This document shows, piece by piece, positions 25,201-36,334 of a stretch of DNA of 60,124 nucleotides. Position numbers and translations under genes: made by a program. Source of the DNA: Elysia marginata (lineage: Eukaryota > Mollusca > Gastropoda > Plakobranchidae); assembly GCA_019649035.1 (NCBI GenBank), contig BMAT01008046.1, forward strand, positions 136,461 to 196,584, given 5' to 3'. Position 1 is the first letter of the stretch, and each line of letters begins with the position of its first letter. The notes beneath the pieces were generated by a model. The model was not told the origin of the DNA and ran no database searches. It saw only the letters and a program-made list of their open reading frames with translations.

Positions 25201-28200
25201 TAGAAATAAAAAAAAGAAAAGCTACACTGTGAGATGACAACAACTGGCTTGTGAAAAGCACTTAACTCACCTGACGTCTTCTCACAAGAGTCACTTCCCT
25301 GAACAACAAGAAAATCTAAGTCTAGCGTGTTTGCTGGTGAGGAATGGGGAGAAGATAATCGCAAGATGTGAAACTTACTGACAGATTTGACAGATTTTAG
25401 GACAGGGAATGCGTATTGCTGATCTAAGGAGACCTAGATTGAGGAGATAAGGAAATGAACAGGAATAGAGTCTGAGAAAGCATGAGATATGTAGACTATA
25501 GAGAGTTAGTGTTATTTTTTACAAATTGAAATGAACAAAAAAAAAAAATGAAGGTGGGGCACTTCTATATTTATAACGATGAATATTTCAAAAGAAAGCA
25601 TATTTAAAACTAAAGGCAAAACAAGAAGACAGTAACACATTGCAGCAACTTTGCTACGACTGCACACAGTACACACTGACACACATAATGAATTGATCAT
25701 CTGTGGACAGTCTGGCAGAGATTGTTAAAAAATTTCTAGCCTTATTTCTCCTACAAGCAAGGAAGCAAAGCTGGAGTAAAGTGCAAGAGGAACATGTATA
25801 AATCTATATATGTACTTAATTAGTTCTCTCTAGAGGTACAAGATATGGAATAAAAAATTATTAGAAACCAAGACTTTGTAAGTACTGGTTAAGTAGCATT
25901 GTGGGTAAATTATCTTGCAATGCCAAAAAACTTGAACACTGCAAGAGTGGGACATACAACAGAAATTCAGAAATACTTTGGCCTACTGACCAACTGATGA
26001 GGAAACAAAAGCCTGTCTTGATCGTTTTAATCACCTCTCTATGTACAATGCAAAAAAAAAAATCAACAGCCATGTCCCCTTTTTTTGTAAAATTTTCGAA
26101 TGTAAATAAAGAAAATTTTTCTTTTCAATTTTGAATACATAATTTTCATTTTATTTCATGGCTGTGGAACAAGAAATGAATAAAACGGTTTCCTATAGCT
26201 CAACGACTAAACAGACAATTTAATTAGTAAGGGGATAAATAGATTCCTACAAGTGTACACTATAAATATGTCAACTGAGAATGATAAGTTACACTCACAA
26301 AAAAAAAAAATGCAGTCAGACATAATAATTTGTATGATAACTTTCACCTTAAACTTTTTAAAAAATTCCTTTCTCACTAGAATATAGAAAGAGTTAGAAT
26401 CGAAGTTGGGAGATATAATATATCTATGATCTAGGTAGACAGATTCGAACACAGTGAAAGGTTAAGAAAACTGGATTTAAGTCAAAACCCTCACACTCAA
26501 TGAACACAGAAAAAATGTCTGCTATGTGCTTCACATCTAGGAAAACATGTGCATCAAAGTGAATCAAATCAATGTTTATGTATAAACAAGTAAAAGCAAT
26601 GACTATTCATTGACATCTACATGAGCTGATATAATGTAATATAATGCATCCATATGATTAGTTATGACTTAAACACCTATTTTAACAGATCAAAAAGATG
26701 TGATAAAAAAAAAATAGCAGAGATTGAGCCAAGACAGGTCAAGAGGTTAGAATTTCAACATATTGAGAGAAAGAAGTCTCATCACAGCTTAATAAAGCTT
26801 GGTCTGCAGTTTAAAGCATCATAAAACTGCGGTTTATATATGGGATACATAATGATAGTAACATAAAGCATAATCTTAATTGCAAGGCTCATGGGTAGAT
26901 CTTTAAATACACCCTAATTTAAGCTAAAGCAGACTATTTAAGCATTTCCATCTTGAACTTTGACATAATCAGTTGACTGTAATTAATGTATTTGTGTTCC
27001 CTTTCATTTTAAATAGATATAAAAACAACAAACATCTTTTAAAGACAGCTTTCTTCTCTATTTTGCCCTTTTTATGAAAAAATAAATGTTTCTACTTTAT
27101 TGACATCTAATCTTTTATTTATTATTAATTACAGTCAATTGATCAAACAGTGGCAAGCTGATGAATATAATGCATTTAATATATTTAACACTAGTATACC
27201 TTTTATAGCCTGGCAAATAGACACAATTACAAAAAATTAGCCTGTACTGCCCTTTGAAAAAAAAAAGATTTTTCTAACCAAGGGCACAATAACATAAGAT
27301 ATGAAAAAAGACAATTACCTGTCAAGGGATTTGTCAGGCCACTCACACTCCAATCAAAATCCACTGGAGGAATATCCTAGAGATTGAATAGAGACAATAA
27401 AAGCCTTGAAAAAAAAAGCCACTGATAAAAATATAACTTTAAAAAATTTGTCTGGCAACAAAAACCCTGGCAACTGTGAGAATATTTGGATGCTTAGCAA
27501 ATTTTTTAATCTGACTTAAAATAAGACTAAGCCCCAGTAAATATGTACCTTTCATCTTTTCTACCCCATTAGATAGGCTTCCATTGTTTTAGCATTTTCC
27601 AATTTTCTAAATGATATGCCAAATTTTGAGCAACAAAATCAGGAAAACCATGAGCAAATTACTCCAGTGTTCCTCTATTTATACACTGCACTTGATTTGA
27701 ATATGAAAGACTATACGCATGTACACAACAGTTCGTGTTCTCAATTTTAAAACTATGATAGAAAAAAAACCACCTAAACTTCCCAGATCCCCGCTCTTTC
27801 TTGATCACTCTTTTAATAGGGGACATGAATTTCTGCTTAACAAGTTAACACCATTTAAAAAGAAAAGAAATAAAGACTACTCACTGTCATAACCAACAAC
27901 TTTTTAGATTAATATTTTTTCGCTGACCTGAGCAGGTAGAGCTTGAGGCTGTTTACTGCTTGCTGTGGTATCTAAGAGAGTAGGTTGAAGTGGTGAGCCA
28001 AGGCCAGAGATTTTCTCCTTCTTTGCCTCTGCTGGAGAGCTTCCTCCTCTAGTTGGCTCAAGGATACCCAGGCCAGATGCAAAAAATGGCACAGCTTGTT
28101 TTTTCTGCGTAAAAAGCTATAATAAAAAAACAACAAACAAATCAGATTTAGTTAAAATTTTTGTGGAAAGATATAATAAAATATCATGGATATTTGACTA

Positions 28201-31200
28201 TACCTCCTATTCCATGAATGCCACAACATCAGAAATGTTTTATTTTTCTTATCACAATAAACATTCTTTTGTACTTAACTACTTTCACGCCTCTGTCTGG
28301 AAAAAAAACCAACAAAACTAGCAAATGTTGCAATAAACAATCAAAATTATGGATTTGTACTGAGAAAAATAAAAATATATAGGGGGTGGTGGGGAGCACT
28401 ACATAGAATGTGGAGTTCAGCAAGGAGCCCTGAAAATTGTGGATTTCCACCTACATGGGGATAACATGATTGCTGACATTTGCAGTTGTGGATAAAAATC
28501 TTGGTTCACATTTGACATGGACAATCCATGGATGTAAATAATTGCCCATGAAAAACTACCTCATAGCACACTTCACACAATAACCTTGACCGTTTTTCAA
28601 CTTTAAGATGGTTTATTAGCAAAACTACTGTCTCCAGTACTTTTAAACCCCTATTTCAGTATTTCCTAAGGCATTTCAGTACTCACAACAAGAACAAGTT
28701 TTAACAGAGAGGAGATATTATTAAGGGACTCCTATATTCAGAATTGAGGATGTTACTTGTTGAAGTTGCTACGTCTTCTGTATTTTAATTTTCTTCAGTT
28801 AGGTGTTCTTGAGTGTTTTCAGTCTGTTCTCAAGAGACATTAGCTCAAGTTTTGGAATAAGACAGCCTGGTGTAAATTGAATGTGACCTTCTTTTATTTA
28901 AAGGCCTGGACTTAAATTATAATTCCCATTGCATTTTACCAACCACAATAATTTTCCAAAATCATCATTAATTTCAGTATTTTGGGCCAGTACTACAGTA
29001 TATAGATAGTCATTCTGGAACTAAAAATACTTGAACCGGTACTGGTTGGCAGCTCTGTATTAGGCAGTAACCACTGTATCATTATCAATCTCACTGATTG
29101 CCAATATTGTAGGCAAAAAAGTTATCATATGTTACATTTCTTTTTAAGTTACCTTTCAATTTTTTAACAATTGCAAACAGGCAGAATGAAACTCATATTC
29201 TGAAAAAAAAATTTTTCACAGCCTCATAAAGAGTTAAAAAAGAAATCAATTTCAACAAAAGACAAGTCTGGTTAATTTATGTAAAAAAAAAAAAAGAAAT
29301 AAGATAACATTTACAAAAAAAAACTATATTTTTAGATCAAAGTAAATATTGGTGATCTCTAAAACACTATGGAGCATATCATACTAATACACATTAATAT
29401 TTCCATTACAAGAAAACTGTTTAACTTAAGGTAAGATTTAAAAAAAAACTTACAATGTTTTGGGTGTCAATGTGCAGTGTACTAAACACCTCTTGACTGC
29501 AGTGTGAAGTTGGCCATGCATAGCCCAAAGCATGGCATGCATCAACATCCTTCATTTGTCCCCAAACACGAACACGGGGGTCTTTCCTATATAAATTGAT
29601 GAAAAAAAATGGATTAATGGTACAAGCAAAGTTTAATCAAAGGACTCATTAGTTTCAATGTTTTAAGTTTTATTTAGACCCCACACAAGCTGACAGTTCT
29701 ATTATAAATTTTGAATGTGATGCTATTCATACTGTAAAATTAACATATCCTTCAATTAATTTCTTTACATTTACTTTACATATAGATTTAAATCAAACAC
29801 AAAAACCTTTTTTAAACGTTTTTTTCCTCAAAAGTAATGCTTACAAGTAAAATTAGCCGTAGAGATGAAATAAAGAACTGGGCAAGTATATCAATGATAT
29901 ACAGTGGAATCTGCGAGAAGTCAACTCTCGGTTAAAGTCAACACCTCCTGTTTTTTTCCTTCTTTATTTAAGTAACTTTATTTCACATTATGTGAACAGC
30001 TTTGGACCTATTTTTGCTTAAAGTCAACACCTCGTCAAATGGAAAGATATAGAGAGACCCCAGATGGGTCTTGGGAGAGACAAAGAGAAAAAGCGGAGGT
30101 GGGTGGGTGGGCACTCTTTGTTTCCAATCATGATTCAAGACACTGCATGCAGTGCTTGCTCGCCTGCCTGGGCCCACTGGCCTGACGAGGACTACTGGAG
30201 AGAGGAGGAGGAGGAGGGGGGGCTAGTGCAGCTGCACAGAAGACAGTGAAAGGTGCTGATTGTAGTTGCAGTTCTATGATGGTTCTCCCACTCCTCCCCG
30301 CCTCGCCAAACCAGTGCGAACACAGTGTTCATGTGCACACACCTAAACATTCCATCCTTGCTTTTACATCTAGACTAAGCTAACCTTCATCATTTCTCGG
30401 AGTACCTTCCTAGTGGTTACGCTGCGCTCGTTGAATTTATCTAGTTCTTACAGATTGCAATATGTTGCGACCCCCCCCCCATGAAAATGGATAAAGTCAA
30501 CCTCGCTTAAAGTCAACACTTTTTTTCGGTCCCGAGGTGTTGACTTTATCCGGATTCCTTTGTAGTCAAATCCACAGGGACCTGGTCATCTTTTTGTAAA
30601 TCATTTCAGTCAAATCAAATCATGACTTCATGGTGCTTTAGGGCCTACCTGAAAGTTCTTTGTCATATGCTAAAAATAGATTTAAAATGGAGGGAAAAAA
30701 CAGGGATCTATAGGCATCACCGTTTTCACATGAATTAAAAAAGCATAATTATTTGCAGAGATCACAGACCATTCTAAATGCCCCCCTTGCATCAATTTAG
30801 TATGATTTGAAATGGATAGGCTAATTTTCCCACTTTTCAAGCCTCCCACAAAAAAGCCATATGTCTGAAAGTTCACCTCTCCTTCCATTATAATAAGATT
30901 TTGGCCAAACCAATTGTAATTGTTAGGTTATTCTATTAATTGGGGTGATAAGCTTTTGGGTAAATTGTGTAACTTGGCTTAGCTTATTTTCTCTAGTAAT
31001 TTGAAAATTCTTGTTGCAGTTGTTTGCTCTGCAATATTATCTGAACCCTATTCTGCCTCTCTGTCTTTCCTTTAAATACTATATCTGTCATATGATGTTT
31101 AGAATTTTGCTCTTGACTGCCAACTCTCTAGTTGAGTTCTTTATTAATTTAGATTTGTTTAGCCTGCTGGTGGTCGTCTAACCCATATTGTTTTGAGTGT

Positions 31201-34200
31201 AAACTTGCCTTAACAGTTCATCACCAATATAAAATTCCTACATATCAGAAAAATTGACTATCAATGCAAGTCAACTCATTTTGTGGAAATAGGACACATT
31301 TCAAAATTACCTCTTCAGCTTTAGTTAGCAGAAAAAATAAAATACAAGTTAAAATTTGGATAAAAGGTAATTCAGGTACCTGTATTTTTATACAACTAAT
31401 ACTGAAACTGGTTTTTGAAGACATGCCTATTAAAGTAAAAGTTACATAGTTGTACTTACTTGGCTGGATGTTGCACAACAGTCCATGTTTGCTGCTTTGC
31501 TTCCTGAGGATTGGCCATACCAAGCTCTACAACAACATCCAATGCTGTCACTTCTTCTTCTGGAAGCACATCACTCTTCTCAGGATCTAATGTTGAAGAG
31601 TTTGTATTGCTTACTGTTTCCTCCATTCTTAGTTGAGAGCTGCCAGTGGTGAAGGCCGGTGGGGGTGTATCCATACCAACAGGGAAACATTTCTCCAATG
31701 CAAAGGCAATTTTACTTTTTCCCTAGAAAGATGAATTTATGAATTTCATAACTGCATTGTCATTAAAAATATTTAAACAAAATTACAAATTTATGCAAGT
31801 TCTTTTTTACAATAAAATACAATCTCCATTGCTGTTGGCTTTAGATGAAACCAACAGGGATGCAAGTGCCTTATGCACAAAGAGCAGGACAGTTTTAACA
31901 TCACTTCAAAGTGTTCTGCCTAGTACTGATAACCAATAGCTGCCCCTATAGAATCTTTGATACTATCAACCTAAAAAAAGTACTTGTAGGTACAACTACA
32001 CTACTAGGGCCCACACAGTTGTTGAACTCCAAAGTGTTTAATTTTCTATGAAGCTGAAGTTTGGAAGGTTTTCCTTAACAATTTAAGTCTTAACTTTTTC
32101 AAATTGTCCTGACTTCCAGAAAATTGGAAAAAATTGGAATTTCTGCAAAAATTGACTTTCACCCCTGAACCAATGTCTTCAAGCTGCAATTATGGGTGGC
32201 AAAATATTTGACAAAAAAAAGATTATCTATTATTAAACTAAAATAAGTGCTGGGACTCAAGATGTACTAGGAAAAAAATTGAATTTTTAAGTAAATTAAC
32301 AAAAAGTTTTAAATTAAAATAATACAAATTTCAAATATTGTGAGTTATTGTTGCTACTTTGAAGAGTACCCAAACATAAATGCCTGAACCACATTACGTT
32401 CAAACACAATTGACAAATAAGGTATCTGAAGTTACTGAATTTTAAAGACAACGCCAGCCACCTTACCTTCTAGTACAGTAGTATCCGATTAAACGCACTC
32501 CAGTTAAATGCACGCTACGGTTAAACTAACGCCAAATCGCTACGACCCATTTATTTCTATATGATCAGTATACCCTAAACGCACGCTATGAAATCGGCAA
32601 AAATTACTACCAGGCAACCACTGGGATGCGAACGATAGCAAGCTAGCTCGTTTCGAGGGAATGGCCAGCATTACTCCACAGAAATTTGCAACTTCTTTGT
32701 TAAAACGCAGGCCTATCCACCCACACATGTTGTGTGAAGGGCACAGAAATCCAAGAATAGGGGGGATTTCTGTGGTGAAGGGTAAGACTTGGGGGCAGGA
32801 GTGTGAAGAGAGAGGGTAAAAGGTGGAAAAAGATCCGTGGGGCATGGATGAATAAATCAGATGATGCAAATTGCCAACACCTCGCCCGCCGGTACCGTAA
32901 TCTACTGAGTGACAGTGACAGGGGGACTGTAGGCTAGCCGTTGGCCTGTGTAGCATTGTGTGATTGGCTCTTCCCTACCCTCCCCCTTGGTTTCCCCCTT
33001 TTGGTTGCAGGCGCGATAGGCCTAATTGCTAAACGCAAGCCTTTCTTTCATTTCACGAAGATCTATACATCATGCAAGACGTAGTCTAAACCTTTGTCAA
33101 TCTCTTTAGATCTAATTCCAAGCCATTTTAAATTCCTAAAGCCTCGGAGATTGTTAAAAAGATACATGTGTTTCACTTATCCCACCTTTGGAAATAAAGA
33201 AACAACTACTTGTTATGAAAAAAAAAAGAAAAATAGACCCCTACTCAAAAAAAAAAAAGAGAGAGAGAGATAAAGATCGTTCAAACGATGTATTTCTTAA
33301 TCCTACCTAACGTCCATGCATGATGTTTGTATAATCAAGGGAAACAACGCGGTTTTATTATAATTATGTATCGTACTCAAATCGTAATAACTAGTCATTT
33401 TTTTACTACTTTTCATAAGGGCACGCATCTCCTAAACGCACGCTTTTTGGGTCCCCCAAGTGCCGTGCTTTTAACCGGATACTACTGTACTACTACTAGC
33501 AAACGCCTACTCTTCTTGCAAGCCCCATCTTTTTCACAATATAACTGCAAGTCCCTAAATATGTTTTAGATAAAAAATTTTAACTGTTTGCCTCAATTCT
33601 GGAGTTAACCTTAAGTCCATATTCTTCATCTTAGTGGTACAAATTTATCATAGCAGCATGGCCTTTTCTTGAAACTAAGAAACATGCTCTGCATATGATA
33701 TAGCATGGCTCCTATTGTCATTTCTATATAGCTCTTGCTATTATTTGAAAGTGATGCTGATTCAGTGCTAAAAATATAGGTAACTATAAAATGGAATAGA
33801 TAAGTTTTTTTTTAAATCTTACAAAGTTTTATTTGAGTACCTGACTTGCTGCTGTCACAGCATGAGGAATGCTGGGCATGTGATCTTTGTTGGAACTTTC
33901 AGGCTGAGACTCAGATGCTGGAACACTGTGGTTCCCAAAGTTCGCCCACCCTCCGTCTTGATCCCCAGAAGCATCTCCAAAGTCTCCAAAATCATCGTCG
34001 TCATCACCCACAGAGCCCGAAGGTTTTTCTGGCTCTTTTTTCCGTCCAGGATCAAAATCACCATAGTCATCGGCCCCACCAGACAGACCAGCTGCTGGCA
34101 TTGAGCTGAAATCCCCAAAATCTCCAAATTCATCATCAACTTCATCAAACGGTGGGGGGCTTTCTTGATCAATGTCCTCTTTTTTCTCATCTTCATCACT

Positions 34201-36048
34201 TTCACATACACTTGTCCTAAATGTGATTGGGGTTACTTCTTCACTTAGATTATTGCTCTTCTTTCCAAAAGACCCAAATTCTGTATAATCAAGATCATCA
34301 TCAGCTTTGGTATCTTTTACAACATCTATTCCAACATTTTCTTGGACAAATTCACAGTCAACCCAATCATCATTTTTTTCTATGTGAGGGGAAGTAGTAG
34401 GATCACCAACTTTATGTTTACTGAGGCAATTGTCATCAGTTTTTTCACTGACGTTGTCACAATCATTTAAAGTACTTTTATGCTCTGCTTTCTCAACATC
34501 ATCATTATTTGTAGAAATATGTCTCTCTTCAGCTAAATAATCATGATTAGAGTCCATCTCTTTGTCTTTGACACCAGATGTATAATTTGTATCTTCTTTT
34601 AGCTCATCAAAAGCATTGTATCTTTCATCATTTGGCAAAGAAGAGCCGTGGGTAGAACTAGAAGAGAAAAAATCAGCCTGAAGGTCAGACTGACAGTTTT
34701 CAGCTGCCTTCTGCAGTTCTACTGATGCAGCCTCAAACATGCGGTTGTCTTCTTTATTTTGGAGGACGCCATCACTTTGAACCTCCTGTTCATTCTTTGT
34801 AATAGGATCACACTCATTATCTCTAGGGGAGTTTGTATCATTGTTGTACACAGAGTTTGAACTTCTAATGCTTGCCAAATGACTGGGTTGCTTTGTTTCT
34901 TCATCTGGTGTTCCATATCCGTTCAAACTACTGTTGACAGCACTCACGCTATCCTGAGTAAATTCATTCAAATTGACATATTTATCATTCTGGTCACATG
35001 TGCTTGTGGAATGTTCATGGCTGTCAAAAGCAGAGGAGGGCATGTTTTCTTTATCTATGGAGGTATTTGAATCTGCTTCATTAAAATCTCCCCAGCCACA
35101 GTCGTCATTTTCACCACTATCACAATTGTGAGAAGGGCTGCTTGGCACCGTCTCTTCATTTTGAATGGATTCATTTTTTGCCTGAGTCTCTTCTAAACAT
35201 GTTTGATGGCCTTCATCACTAAAATCACCATTACAAACATTGTTAGACATTTCAGCAGTAACAGACACATAGGAATCGGGACTTGTATGAATATCACAGC
35301 CATTTTGCACAGTGGATGAGCTTTCAGGGTAGGAGGATGGGGAGAGATCAGAGCTAAATACTCCAGAGTCTGTGATTGAAGCATTGCTGACAACAGACTC
35401 TGTGATTTTAGATGTTGGTGATGTTTCATTTTCACCAGTATTTGGCAATTCAGAGTTATTTTCTTGACCTGTATTACAGGATTCAGGCTCTGGGCCATCA
35501 AATGAGTCTGAAGTGGGAACAGCATCAGTTGCACTATTATGAATGTCTGATGAACTAATTTGGTAAATATTTGTATGGAGACTTTCTTCTCTTTTACCTA
35601 AGATTCTGGGACTTACATTCAACTCCAAATTTGAAGCTTTGTGGCACTGTTTATGTTTTTCAATTGGTTTTGAACTTTCTGAATTCGCAACTTCATGGAA
35701 GCCAGGTGGTTCACCTGTTGGAAAATTGACTGGCGAAGATGTAATTTCATGACCCGATTTATTGTCAGATGATTCCTCAGCATTTTGGAATGTGTCTGTG
35801 CTTGACCAGTTCACTTCAAACAAATCATTTTCAGCAAAGCTGTTTCCGCCTTTCTCAGGAGAATCTGAGTTTGGTGCACTTGCGAAATTTCCAAAGTCAT
35901 CATCCTCATCATCCCACCCCCCATCGTCATCAAATGGAGGTGGTGAAGATGACACTATTGGTATTATATTGGACATGCCTGAAGAAGGTTGTCACGATAT
36001 GTTTTGCTGTTCTTCTGGCACCATCACAAAAAGTGCTCTAGTATGGGT
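19075..36048 (-). CDS. AFTPH: Aftiphilin (AFTPH), clathrin/AP-1 accessory protein, 7 coding exons, complete CDS
   Basis: Seen: coding exons 35976-33841, 31722-31460, 29586-29454, 28116-27928, 27376-27319, 25333-25271 and 19274-19075 join in frame to 1013 residues with a stop. The transcript exon begins at 36048 after TATCACAG, with an in-frame TGA upstream of the ATG. The N-terminus SSSPPPFDD matches vertebrate aftiphilin. The acidic, disordered N-terminal 700 residues carry repeated DDFGNF, GWGDF, DYTEFGSF, DDEFGDFGDF and DDFGDFGD motifs, the adaptin-ear-binding type. The C-terminal conserved domain has VPFFASGLGILEPT, PPVDFDWSVSGLTNPL, LDLDF (clathrin-box-like) and LPDLSFM-type KMPDLSFMQSKVLMFP. 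Known: aftiphilin works with AP-1, AP-2 and clathrin in trafficking between trans-Golgi network and endosomes. Somewhat longer than the human protein (about 936 aa). It lies head-to-head with FIBP. Confidence -1.
21490..22150 (-). mobile_element. Jockey-like LINE RT relic with internal deletion
   Basis: On the minus strand: AIDWLAAEMMNILDKGAYPQ and LARVVAILKPGKP (about 22140-22030), then HVLSFTSHIEAGLENKLKTG with AVLIDLSAACDTVW (about 21890-21790), LMLKLAKPIP, and FHLNNHETSKTLKFKNKI (about 21630-21570). The RT palm between KNKTRKV and FHLNNHET is missing, so a deletion joins distant parts of ORF2. Non-functional. Confidence -1.
22154..22576. repeat. Diverged direct repeat, two units about 110 bp
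   Basis: Units 22154-22264 and 22470-22576 share TTTGGTAAAGAT, GTTGTAGATAT, GACGAATATTCC and TGTGACCTTGACCTCG in the same order and orientation, about 315 bp apart. Looks like part of a dispersed repeat or a decayed tandem array. Confidence -1.
22780..23367. repeat. GA-rich low-complexity tract with assembly gap
   Basis: Purine-rich sequence with (GA)n at 22782-22800 and 23344-23367. Bases 23152-23343 are N (192 positions). The gap sits inside the simple repeat, so its true length is unknown. Confidence -1.
25271..25333 (-). CDS. AFTPH: AFTPH coding exon 6 (63 nt, clathrin-box-like LDLDF)
   Basis: Residues 928-947: NTLDLDFLVVQGSDSCEKTS. LDLDF resembles a clathrin box and aligns with LLNLDFF of vertebrate aftiphilin. 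Acceptor TCACCAG, donor GTGAGT. Confidence -1.
27319..27376 (-). CDS. AFTPH: AFTPH coding exon 5
   Basis: Residues 908-926 plus one base: DIPPVDFDWSVSGLTNPLT. Near-identical to the vertebrate LPPVQFDWSSSGLTNPL block, one of the most conserved parts of the family. Acceptor TCTCTAG, donor GTAATT. Confidence -1.
27928..28116 (-). CDS. AFTPH: AFTPH coding exon 4
   Basis: Residues 845-907: LFTQKKQAVPFFASGLGILE, PTRGG, AKKEKISGLG, ending ALPAQ. Matches the vertebrate PMYAAGLGMLEPT block. Acceptor ATTATAG, donor GTCAGC. Confidence -1.
29454..29586 (-). CDS. AFTPH: AFTPH coding exon 3
   Basis: Residues 801-844: DPRVRVWGQMKDVDACHALG, then YAWPTSHCSQEVF and LHIDTQNI. Matches the vertebrate W-x-x-LQDIHDAHGLRYQW and LGIDTRNIL segments. 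Acceptor TATATAG, donor GTAAGT. Confidence -1.
29902..30562. mobile_element. Long TA-flanked MITE (661 bp), AFTPH intron 3
   Basis: Begins TA|CAGTGGAATCTGCGAGAAG and ends GTTGACTTTATCCGGATTCC, TTTG|TA. Subterminal TTAAAGTCAACACCTC motifs occur at both ends. Longer member of the family at 6011 and 57296. It has reverse-orientation relatives at 41770-42372 and 50610-50904. No transposase frame. Confidence -1.
31460..31722 (-). CDS. AFTPH: AFTPH coding exon 2
   Basis: Residues 713-799 plus two bases: GKSKIAFALEKCFPVGMDTP, later EEEVTALDVVVELG, QTWTVVQHPA. Aligns with the ERIFEACFP region of vertebrate aftiphilin that opens the conserved C-terminal domain. Acceptor TTCTAG, donor GTAAGT. Confidence -1.
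31723..33840. other. AFTPH intron between coding exons 1 and 2
   Basis: About half is the 1-kb element at 32476-33487. The remainder is AT-rich with no recognised exon. Confidence -1.
32476..33487. mobile_element. 1,012-bp TA-flanked DNA element, TIR CAGTAGTATCCG
   Basis: Left end TA|CAGTAGTATCCGATTAAACG; right end AACCGGATACTACTG|TA, the inverse with one difference. Subterminal AAACGCACGCT words occur near both ends. TA duplication and CAGTAGT...TTAAACGC ends are those of pogo/Tigger-type mariner elements. The 138-residue frame at 32540-32956 (minus) shows no DDE or DNA-binding motif, so the copy is non-autonomous. Confidence -1.
33841..35976 (-). CDS. AFTPH: AFTPH coding exon 1 (2.1 kb, acidic adaptor-binding region)
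   Basis: Residues 1-712, uninterrupted and phase 0 at its end (ACAGCAGCAAGTCAG|GTACTC). Very rich in Ser, Asp, Glu and Asn and probably disordered. Adaptor-type motifs: DDFGNF (26-31), GWGDF (294-298), DYTEFGSF (563-570), DDEFGDFGDF (614-623), DDYGDFD (636-642), DDDFGDFGD (660-668), GGWANFG (675-681). A module SPPPFD plus DDxFGxF occurs at both ends (11-31 and 606-623). The other open frames over this interval are shadows. Confidence -1.
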
Positions 36049-36275
36049 CTGTGATAAAAGAAAAAAGAAAAGATTATTAAGAAGAATCATAAAACATTTA
36101 TAAGAAAAAAAAAATTCATTTCTAGACCAAAAACACACAAAAAATAATTTCAAATTGACATCAAAATCTTTAGCTTGTAATTTTGTATAGAAATATTACA
36201 ACCTTTGGTTAAAATTTTTGAAAAATGCCATTTTAGTTTAAAATCTGTTTCTAAGCAGTCTTGCACTAGGGGAGG

Positions 36276-36334
<59 letters not shown>

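Larger units (their letters stand above)
19275..25270. other. AFTPH intron 6 (6 kb): LINE relic, repeats, assembly gap
   Basis: No host exon seen. 19275-21480 is AT-rich without recognisable features. Then come a Jockey-like LINE relic (21490-22150), a diverged direct repeat (22154-22264 and 22470-22576), and a GA-rich tract with the N gap. 23400-25270 shows nothing recognisable. Confidence -1.

Noticed and set aside
32540..32956. 138-residue minus-strand frame as a possible transposase
   Set aside because: It lies inside the CAGTAGTATCCG element but shows no DDE, HTH or CENP-B-like motif; likely chance.
33846..35534. Several other open frames over aftiphilin exon 1
   Set aside because: Shadow frames of a long coding exon; no family similarity.
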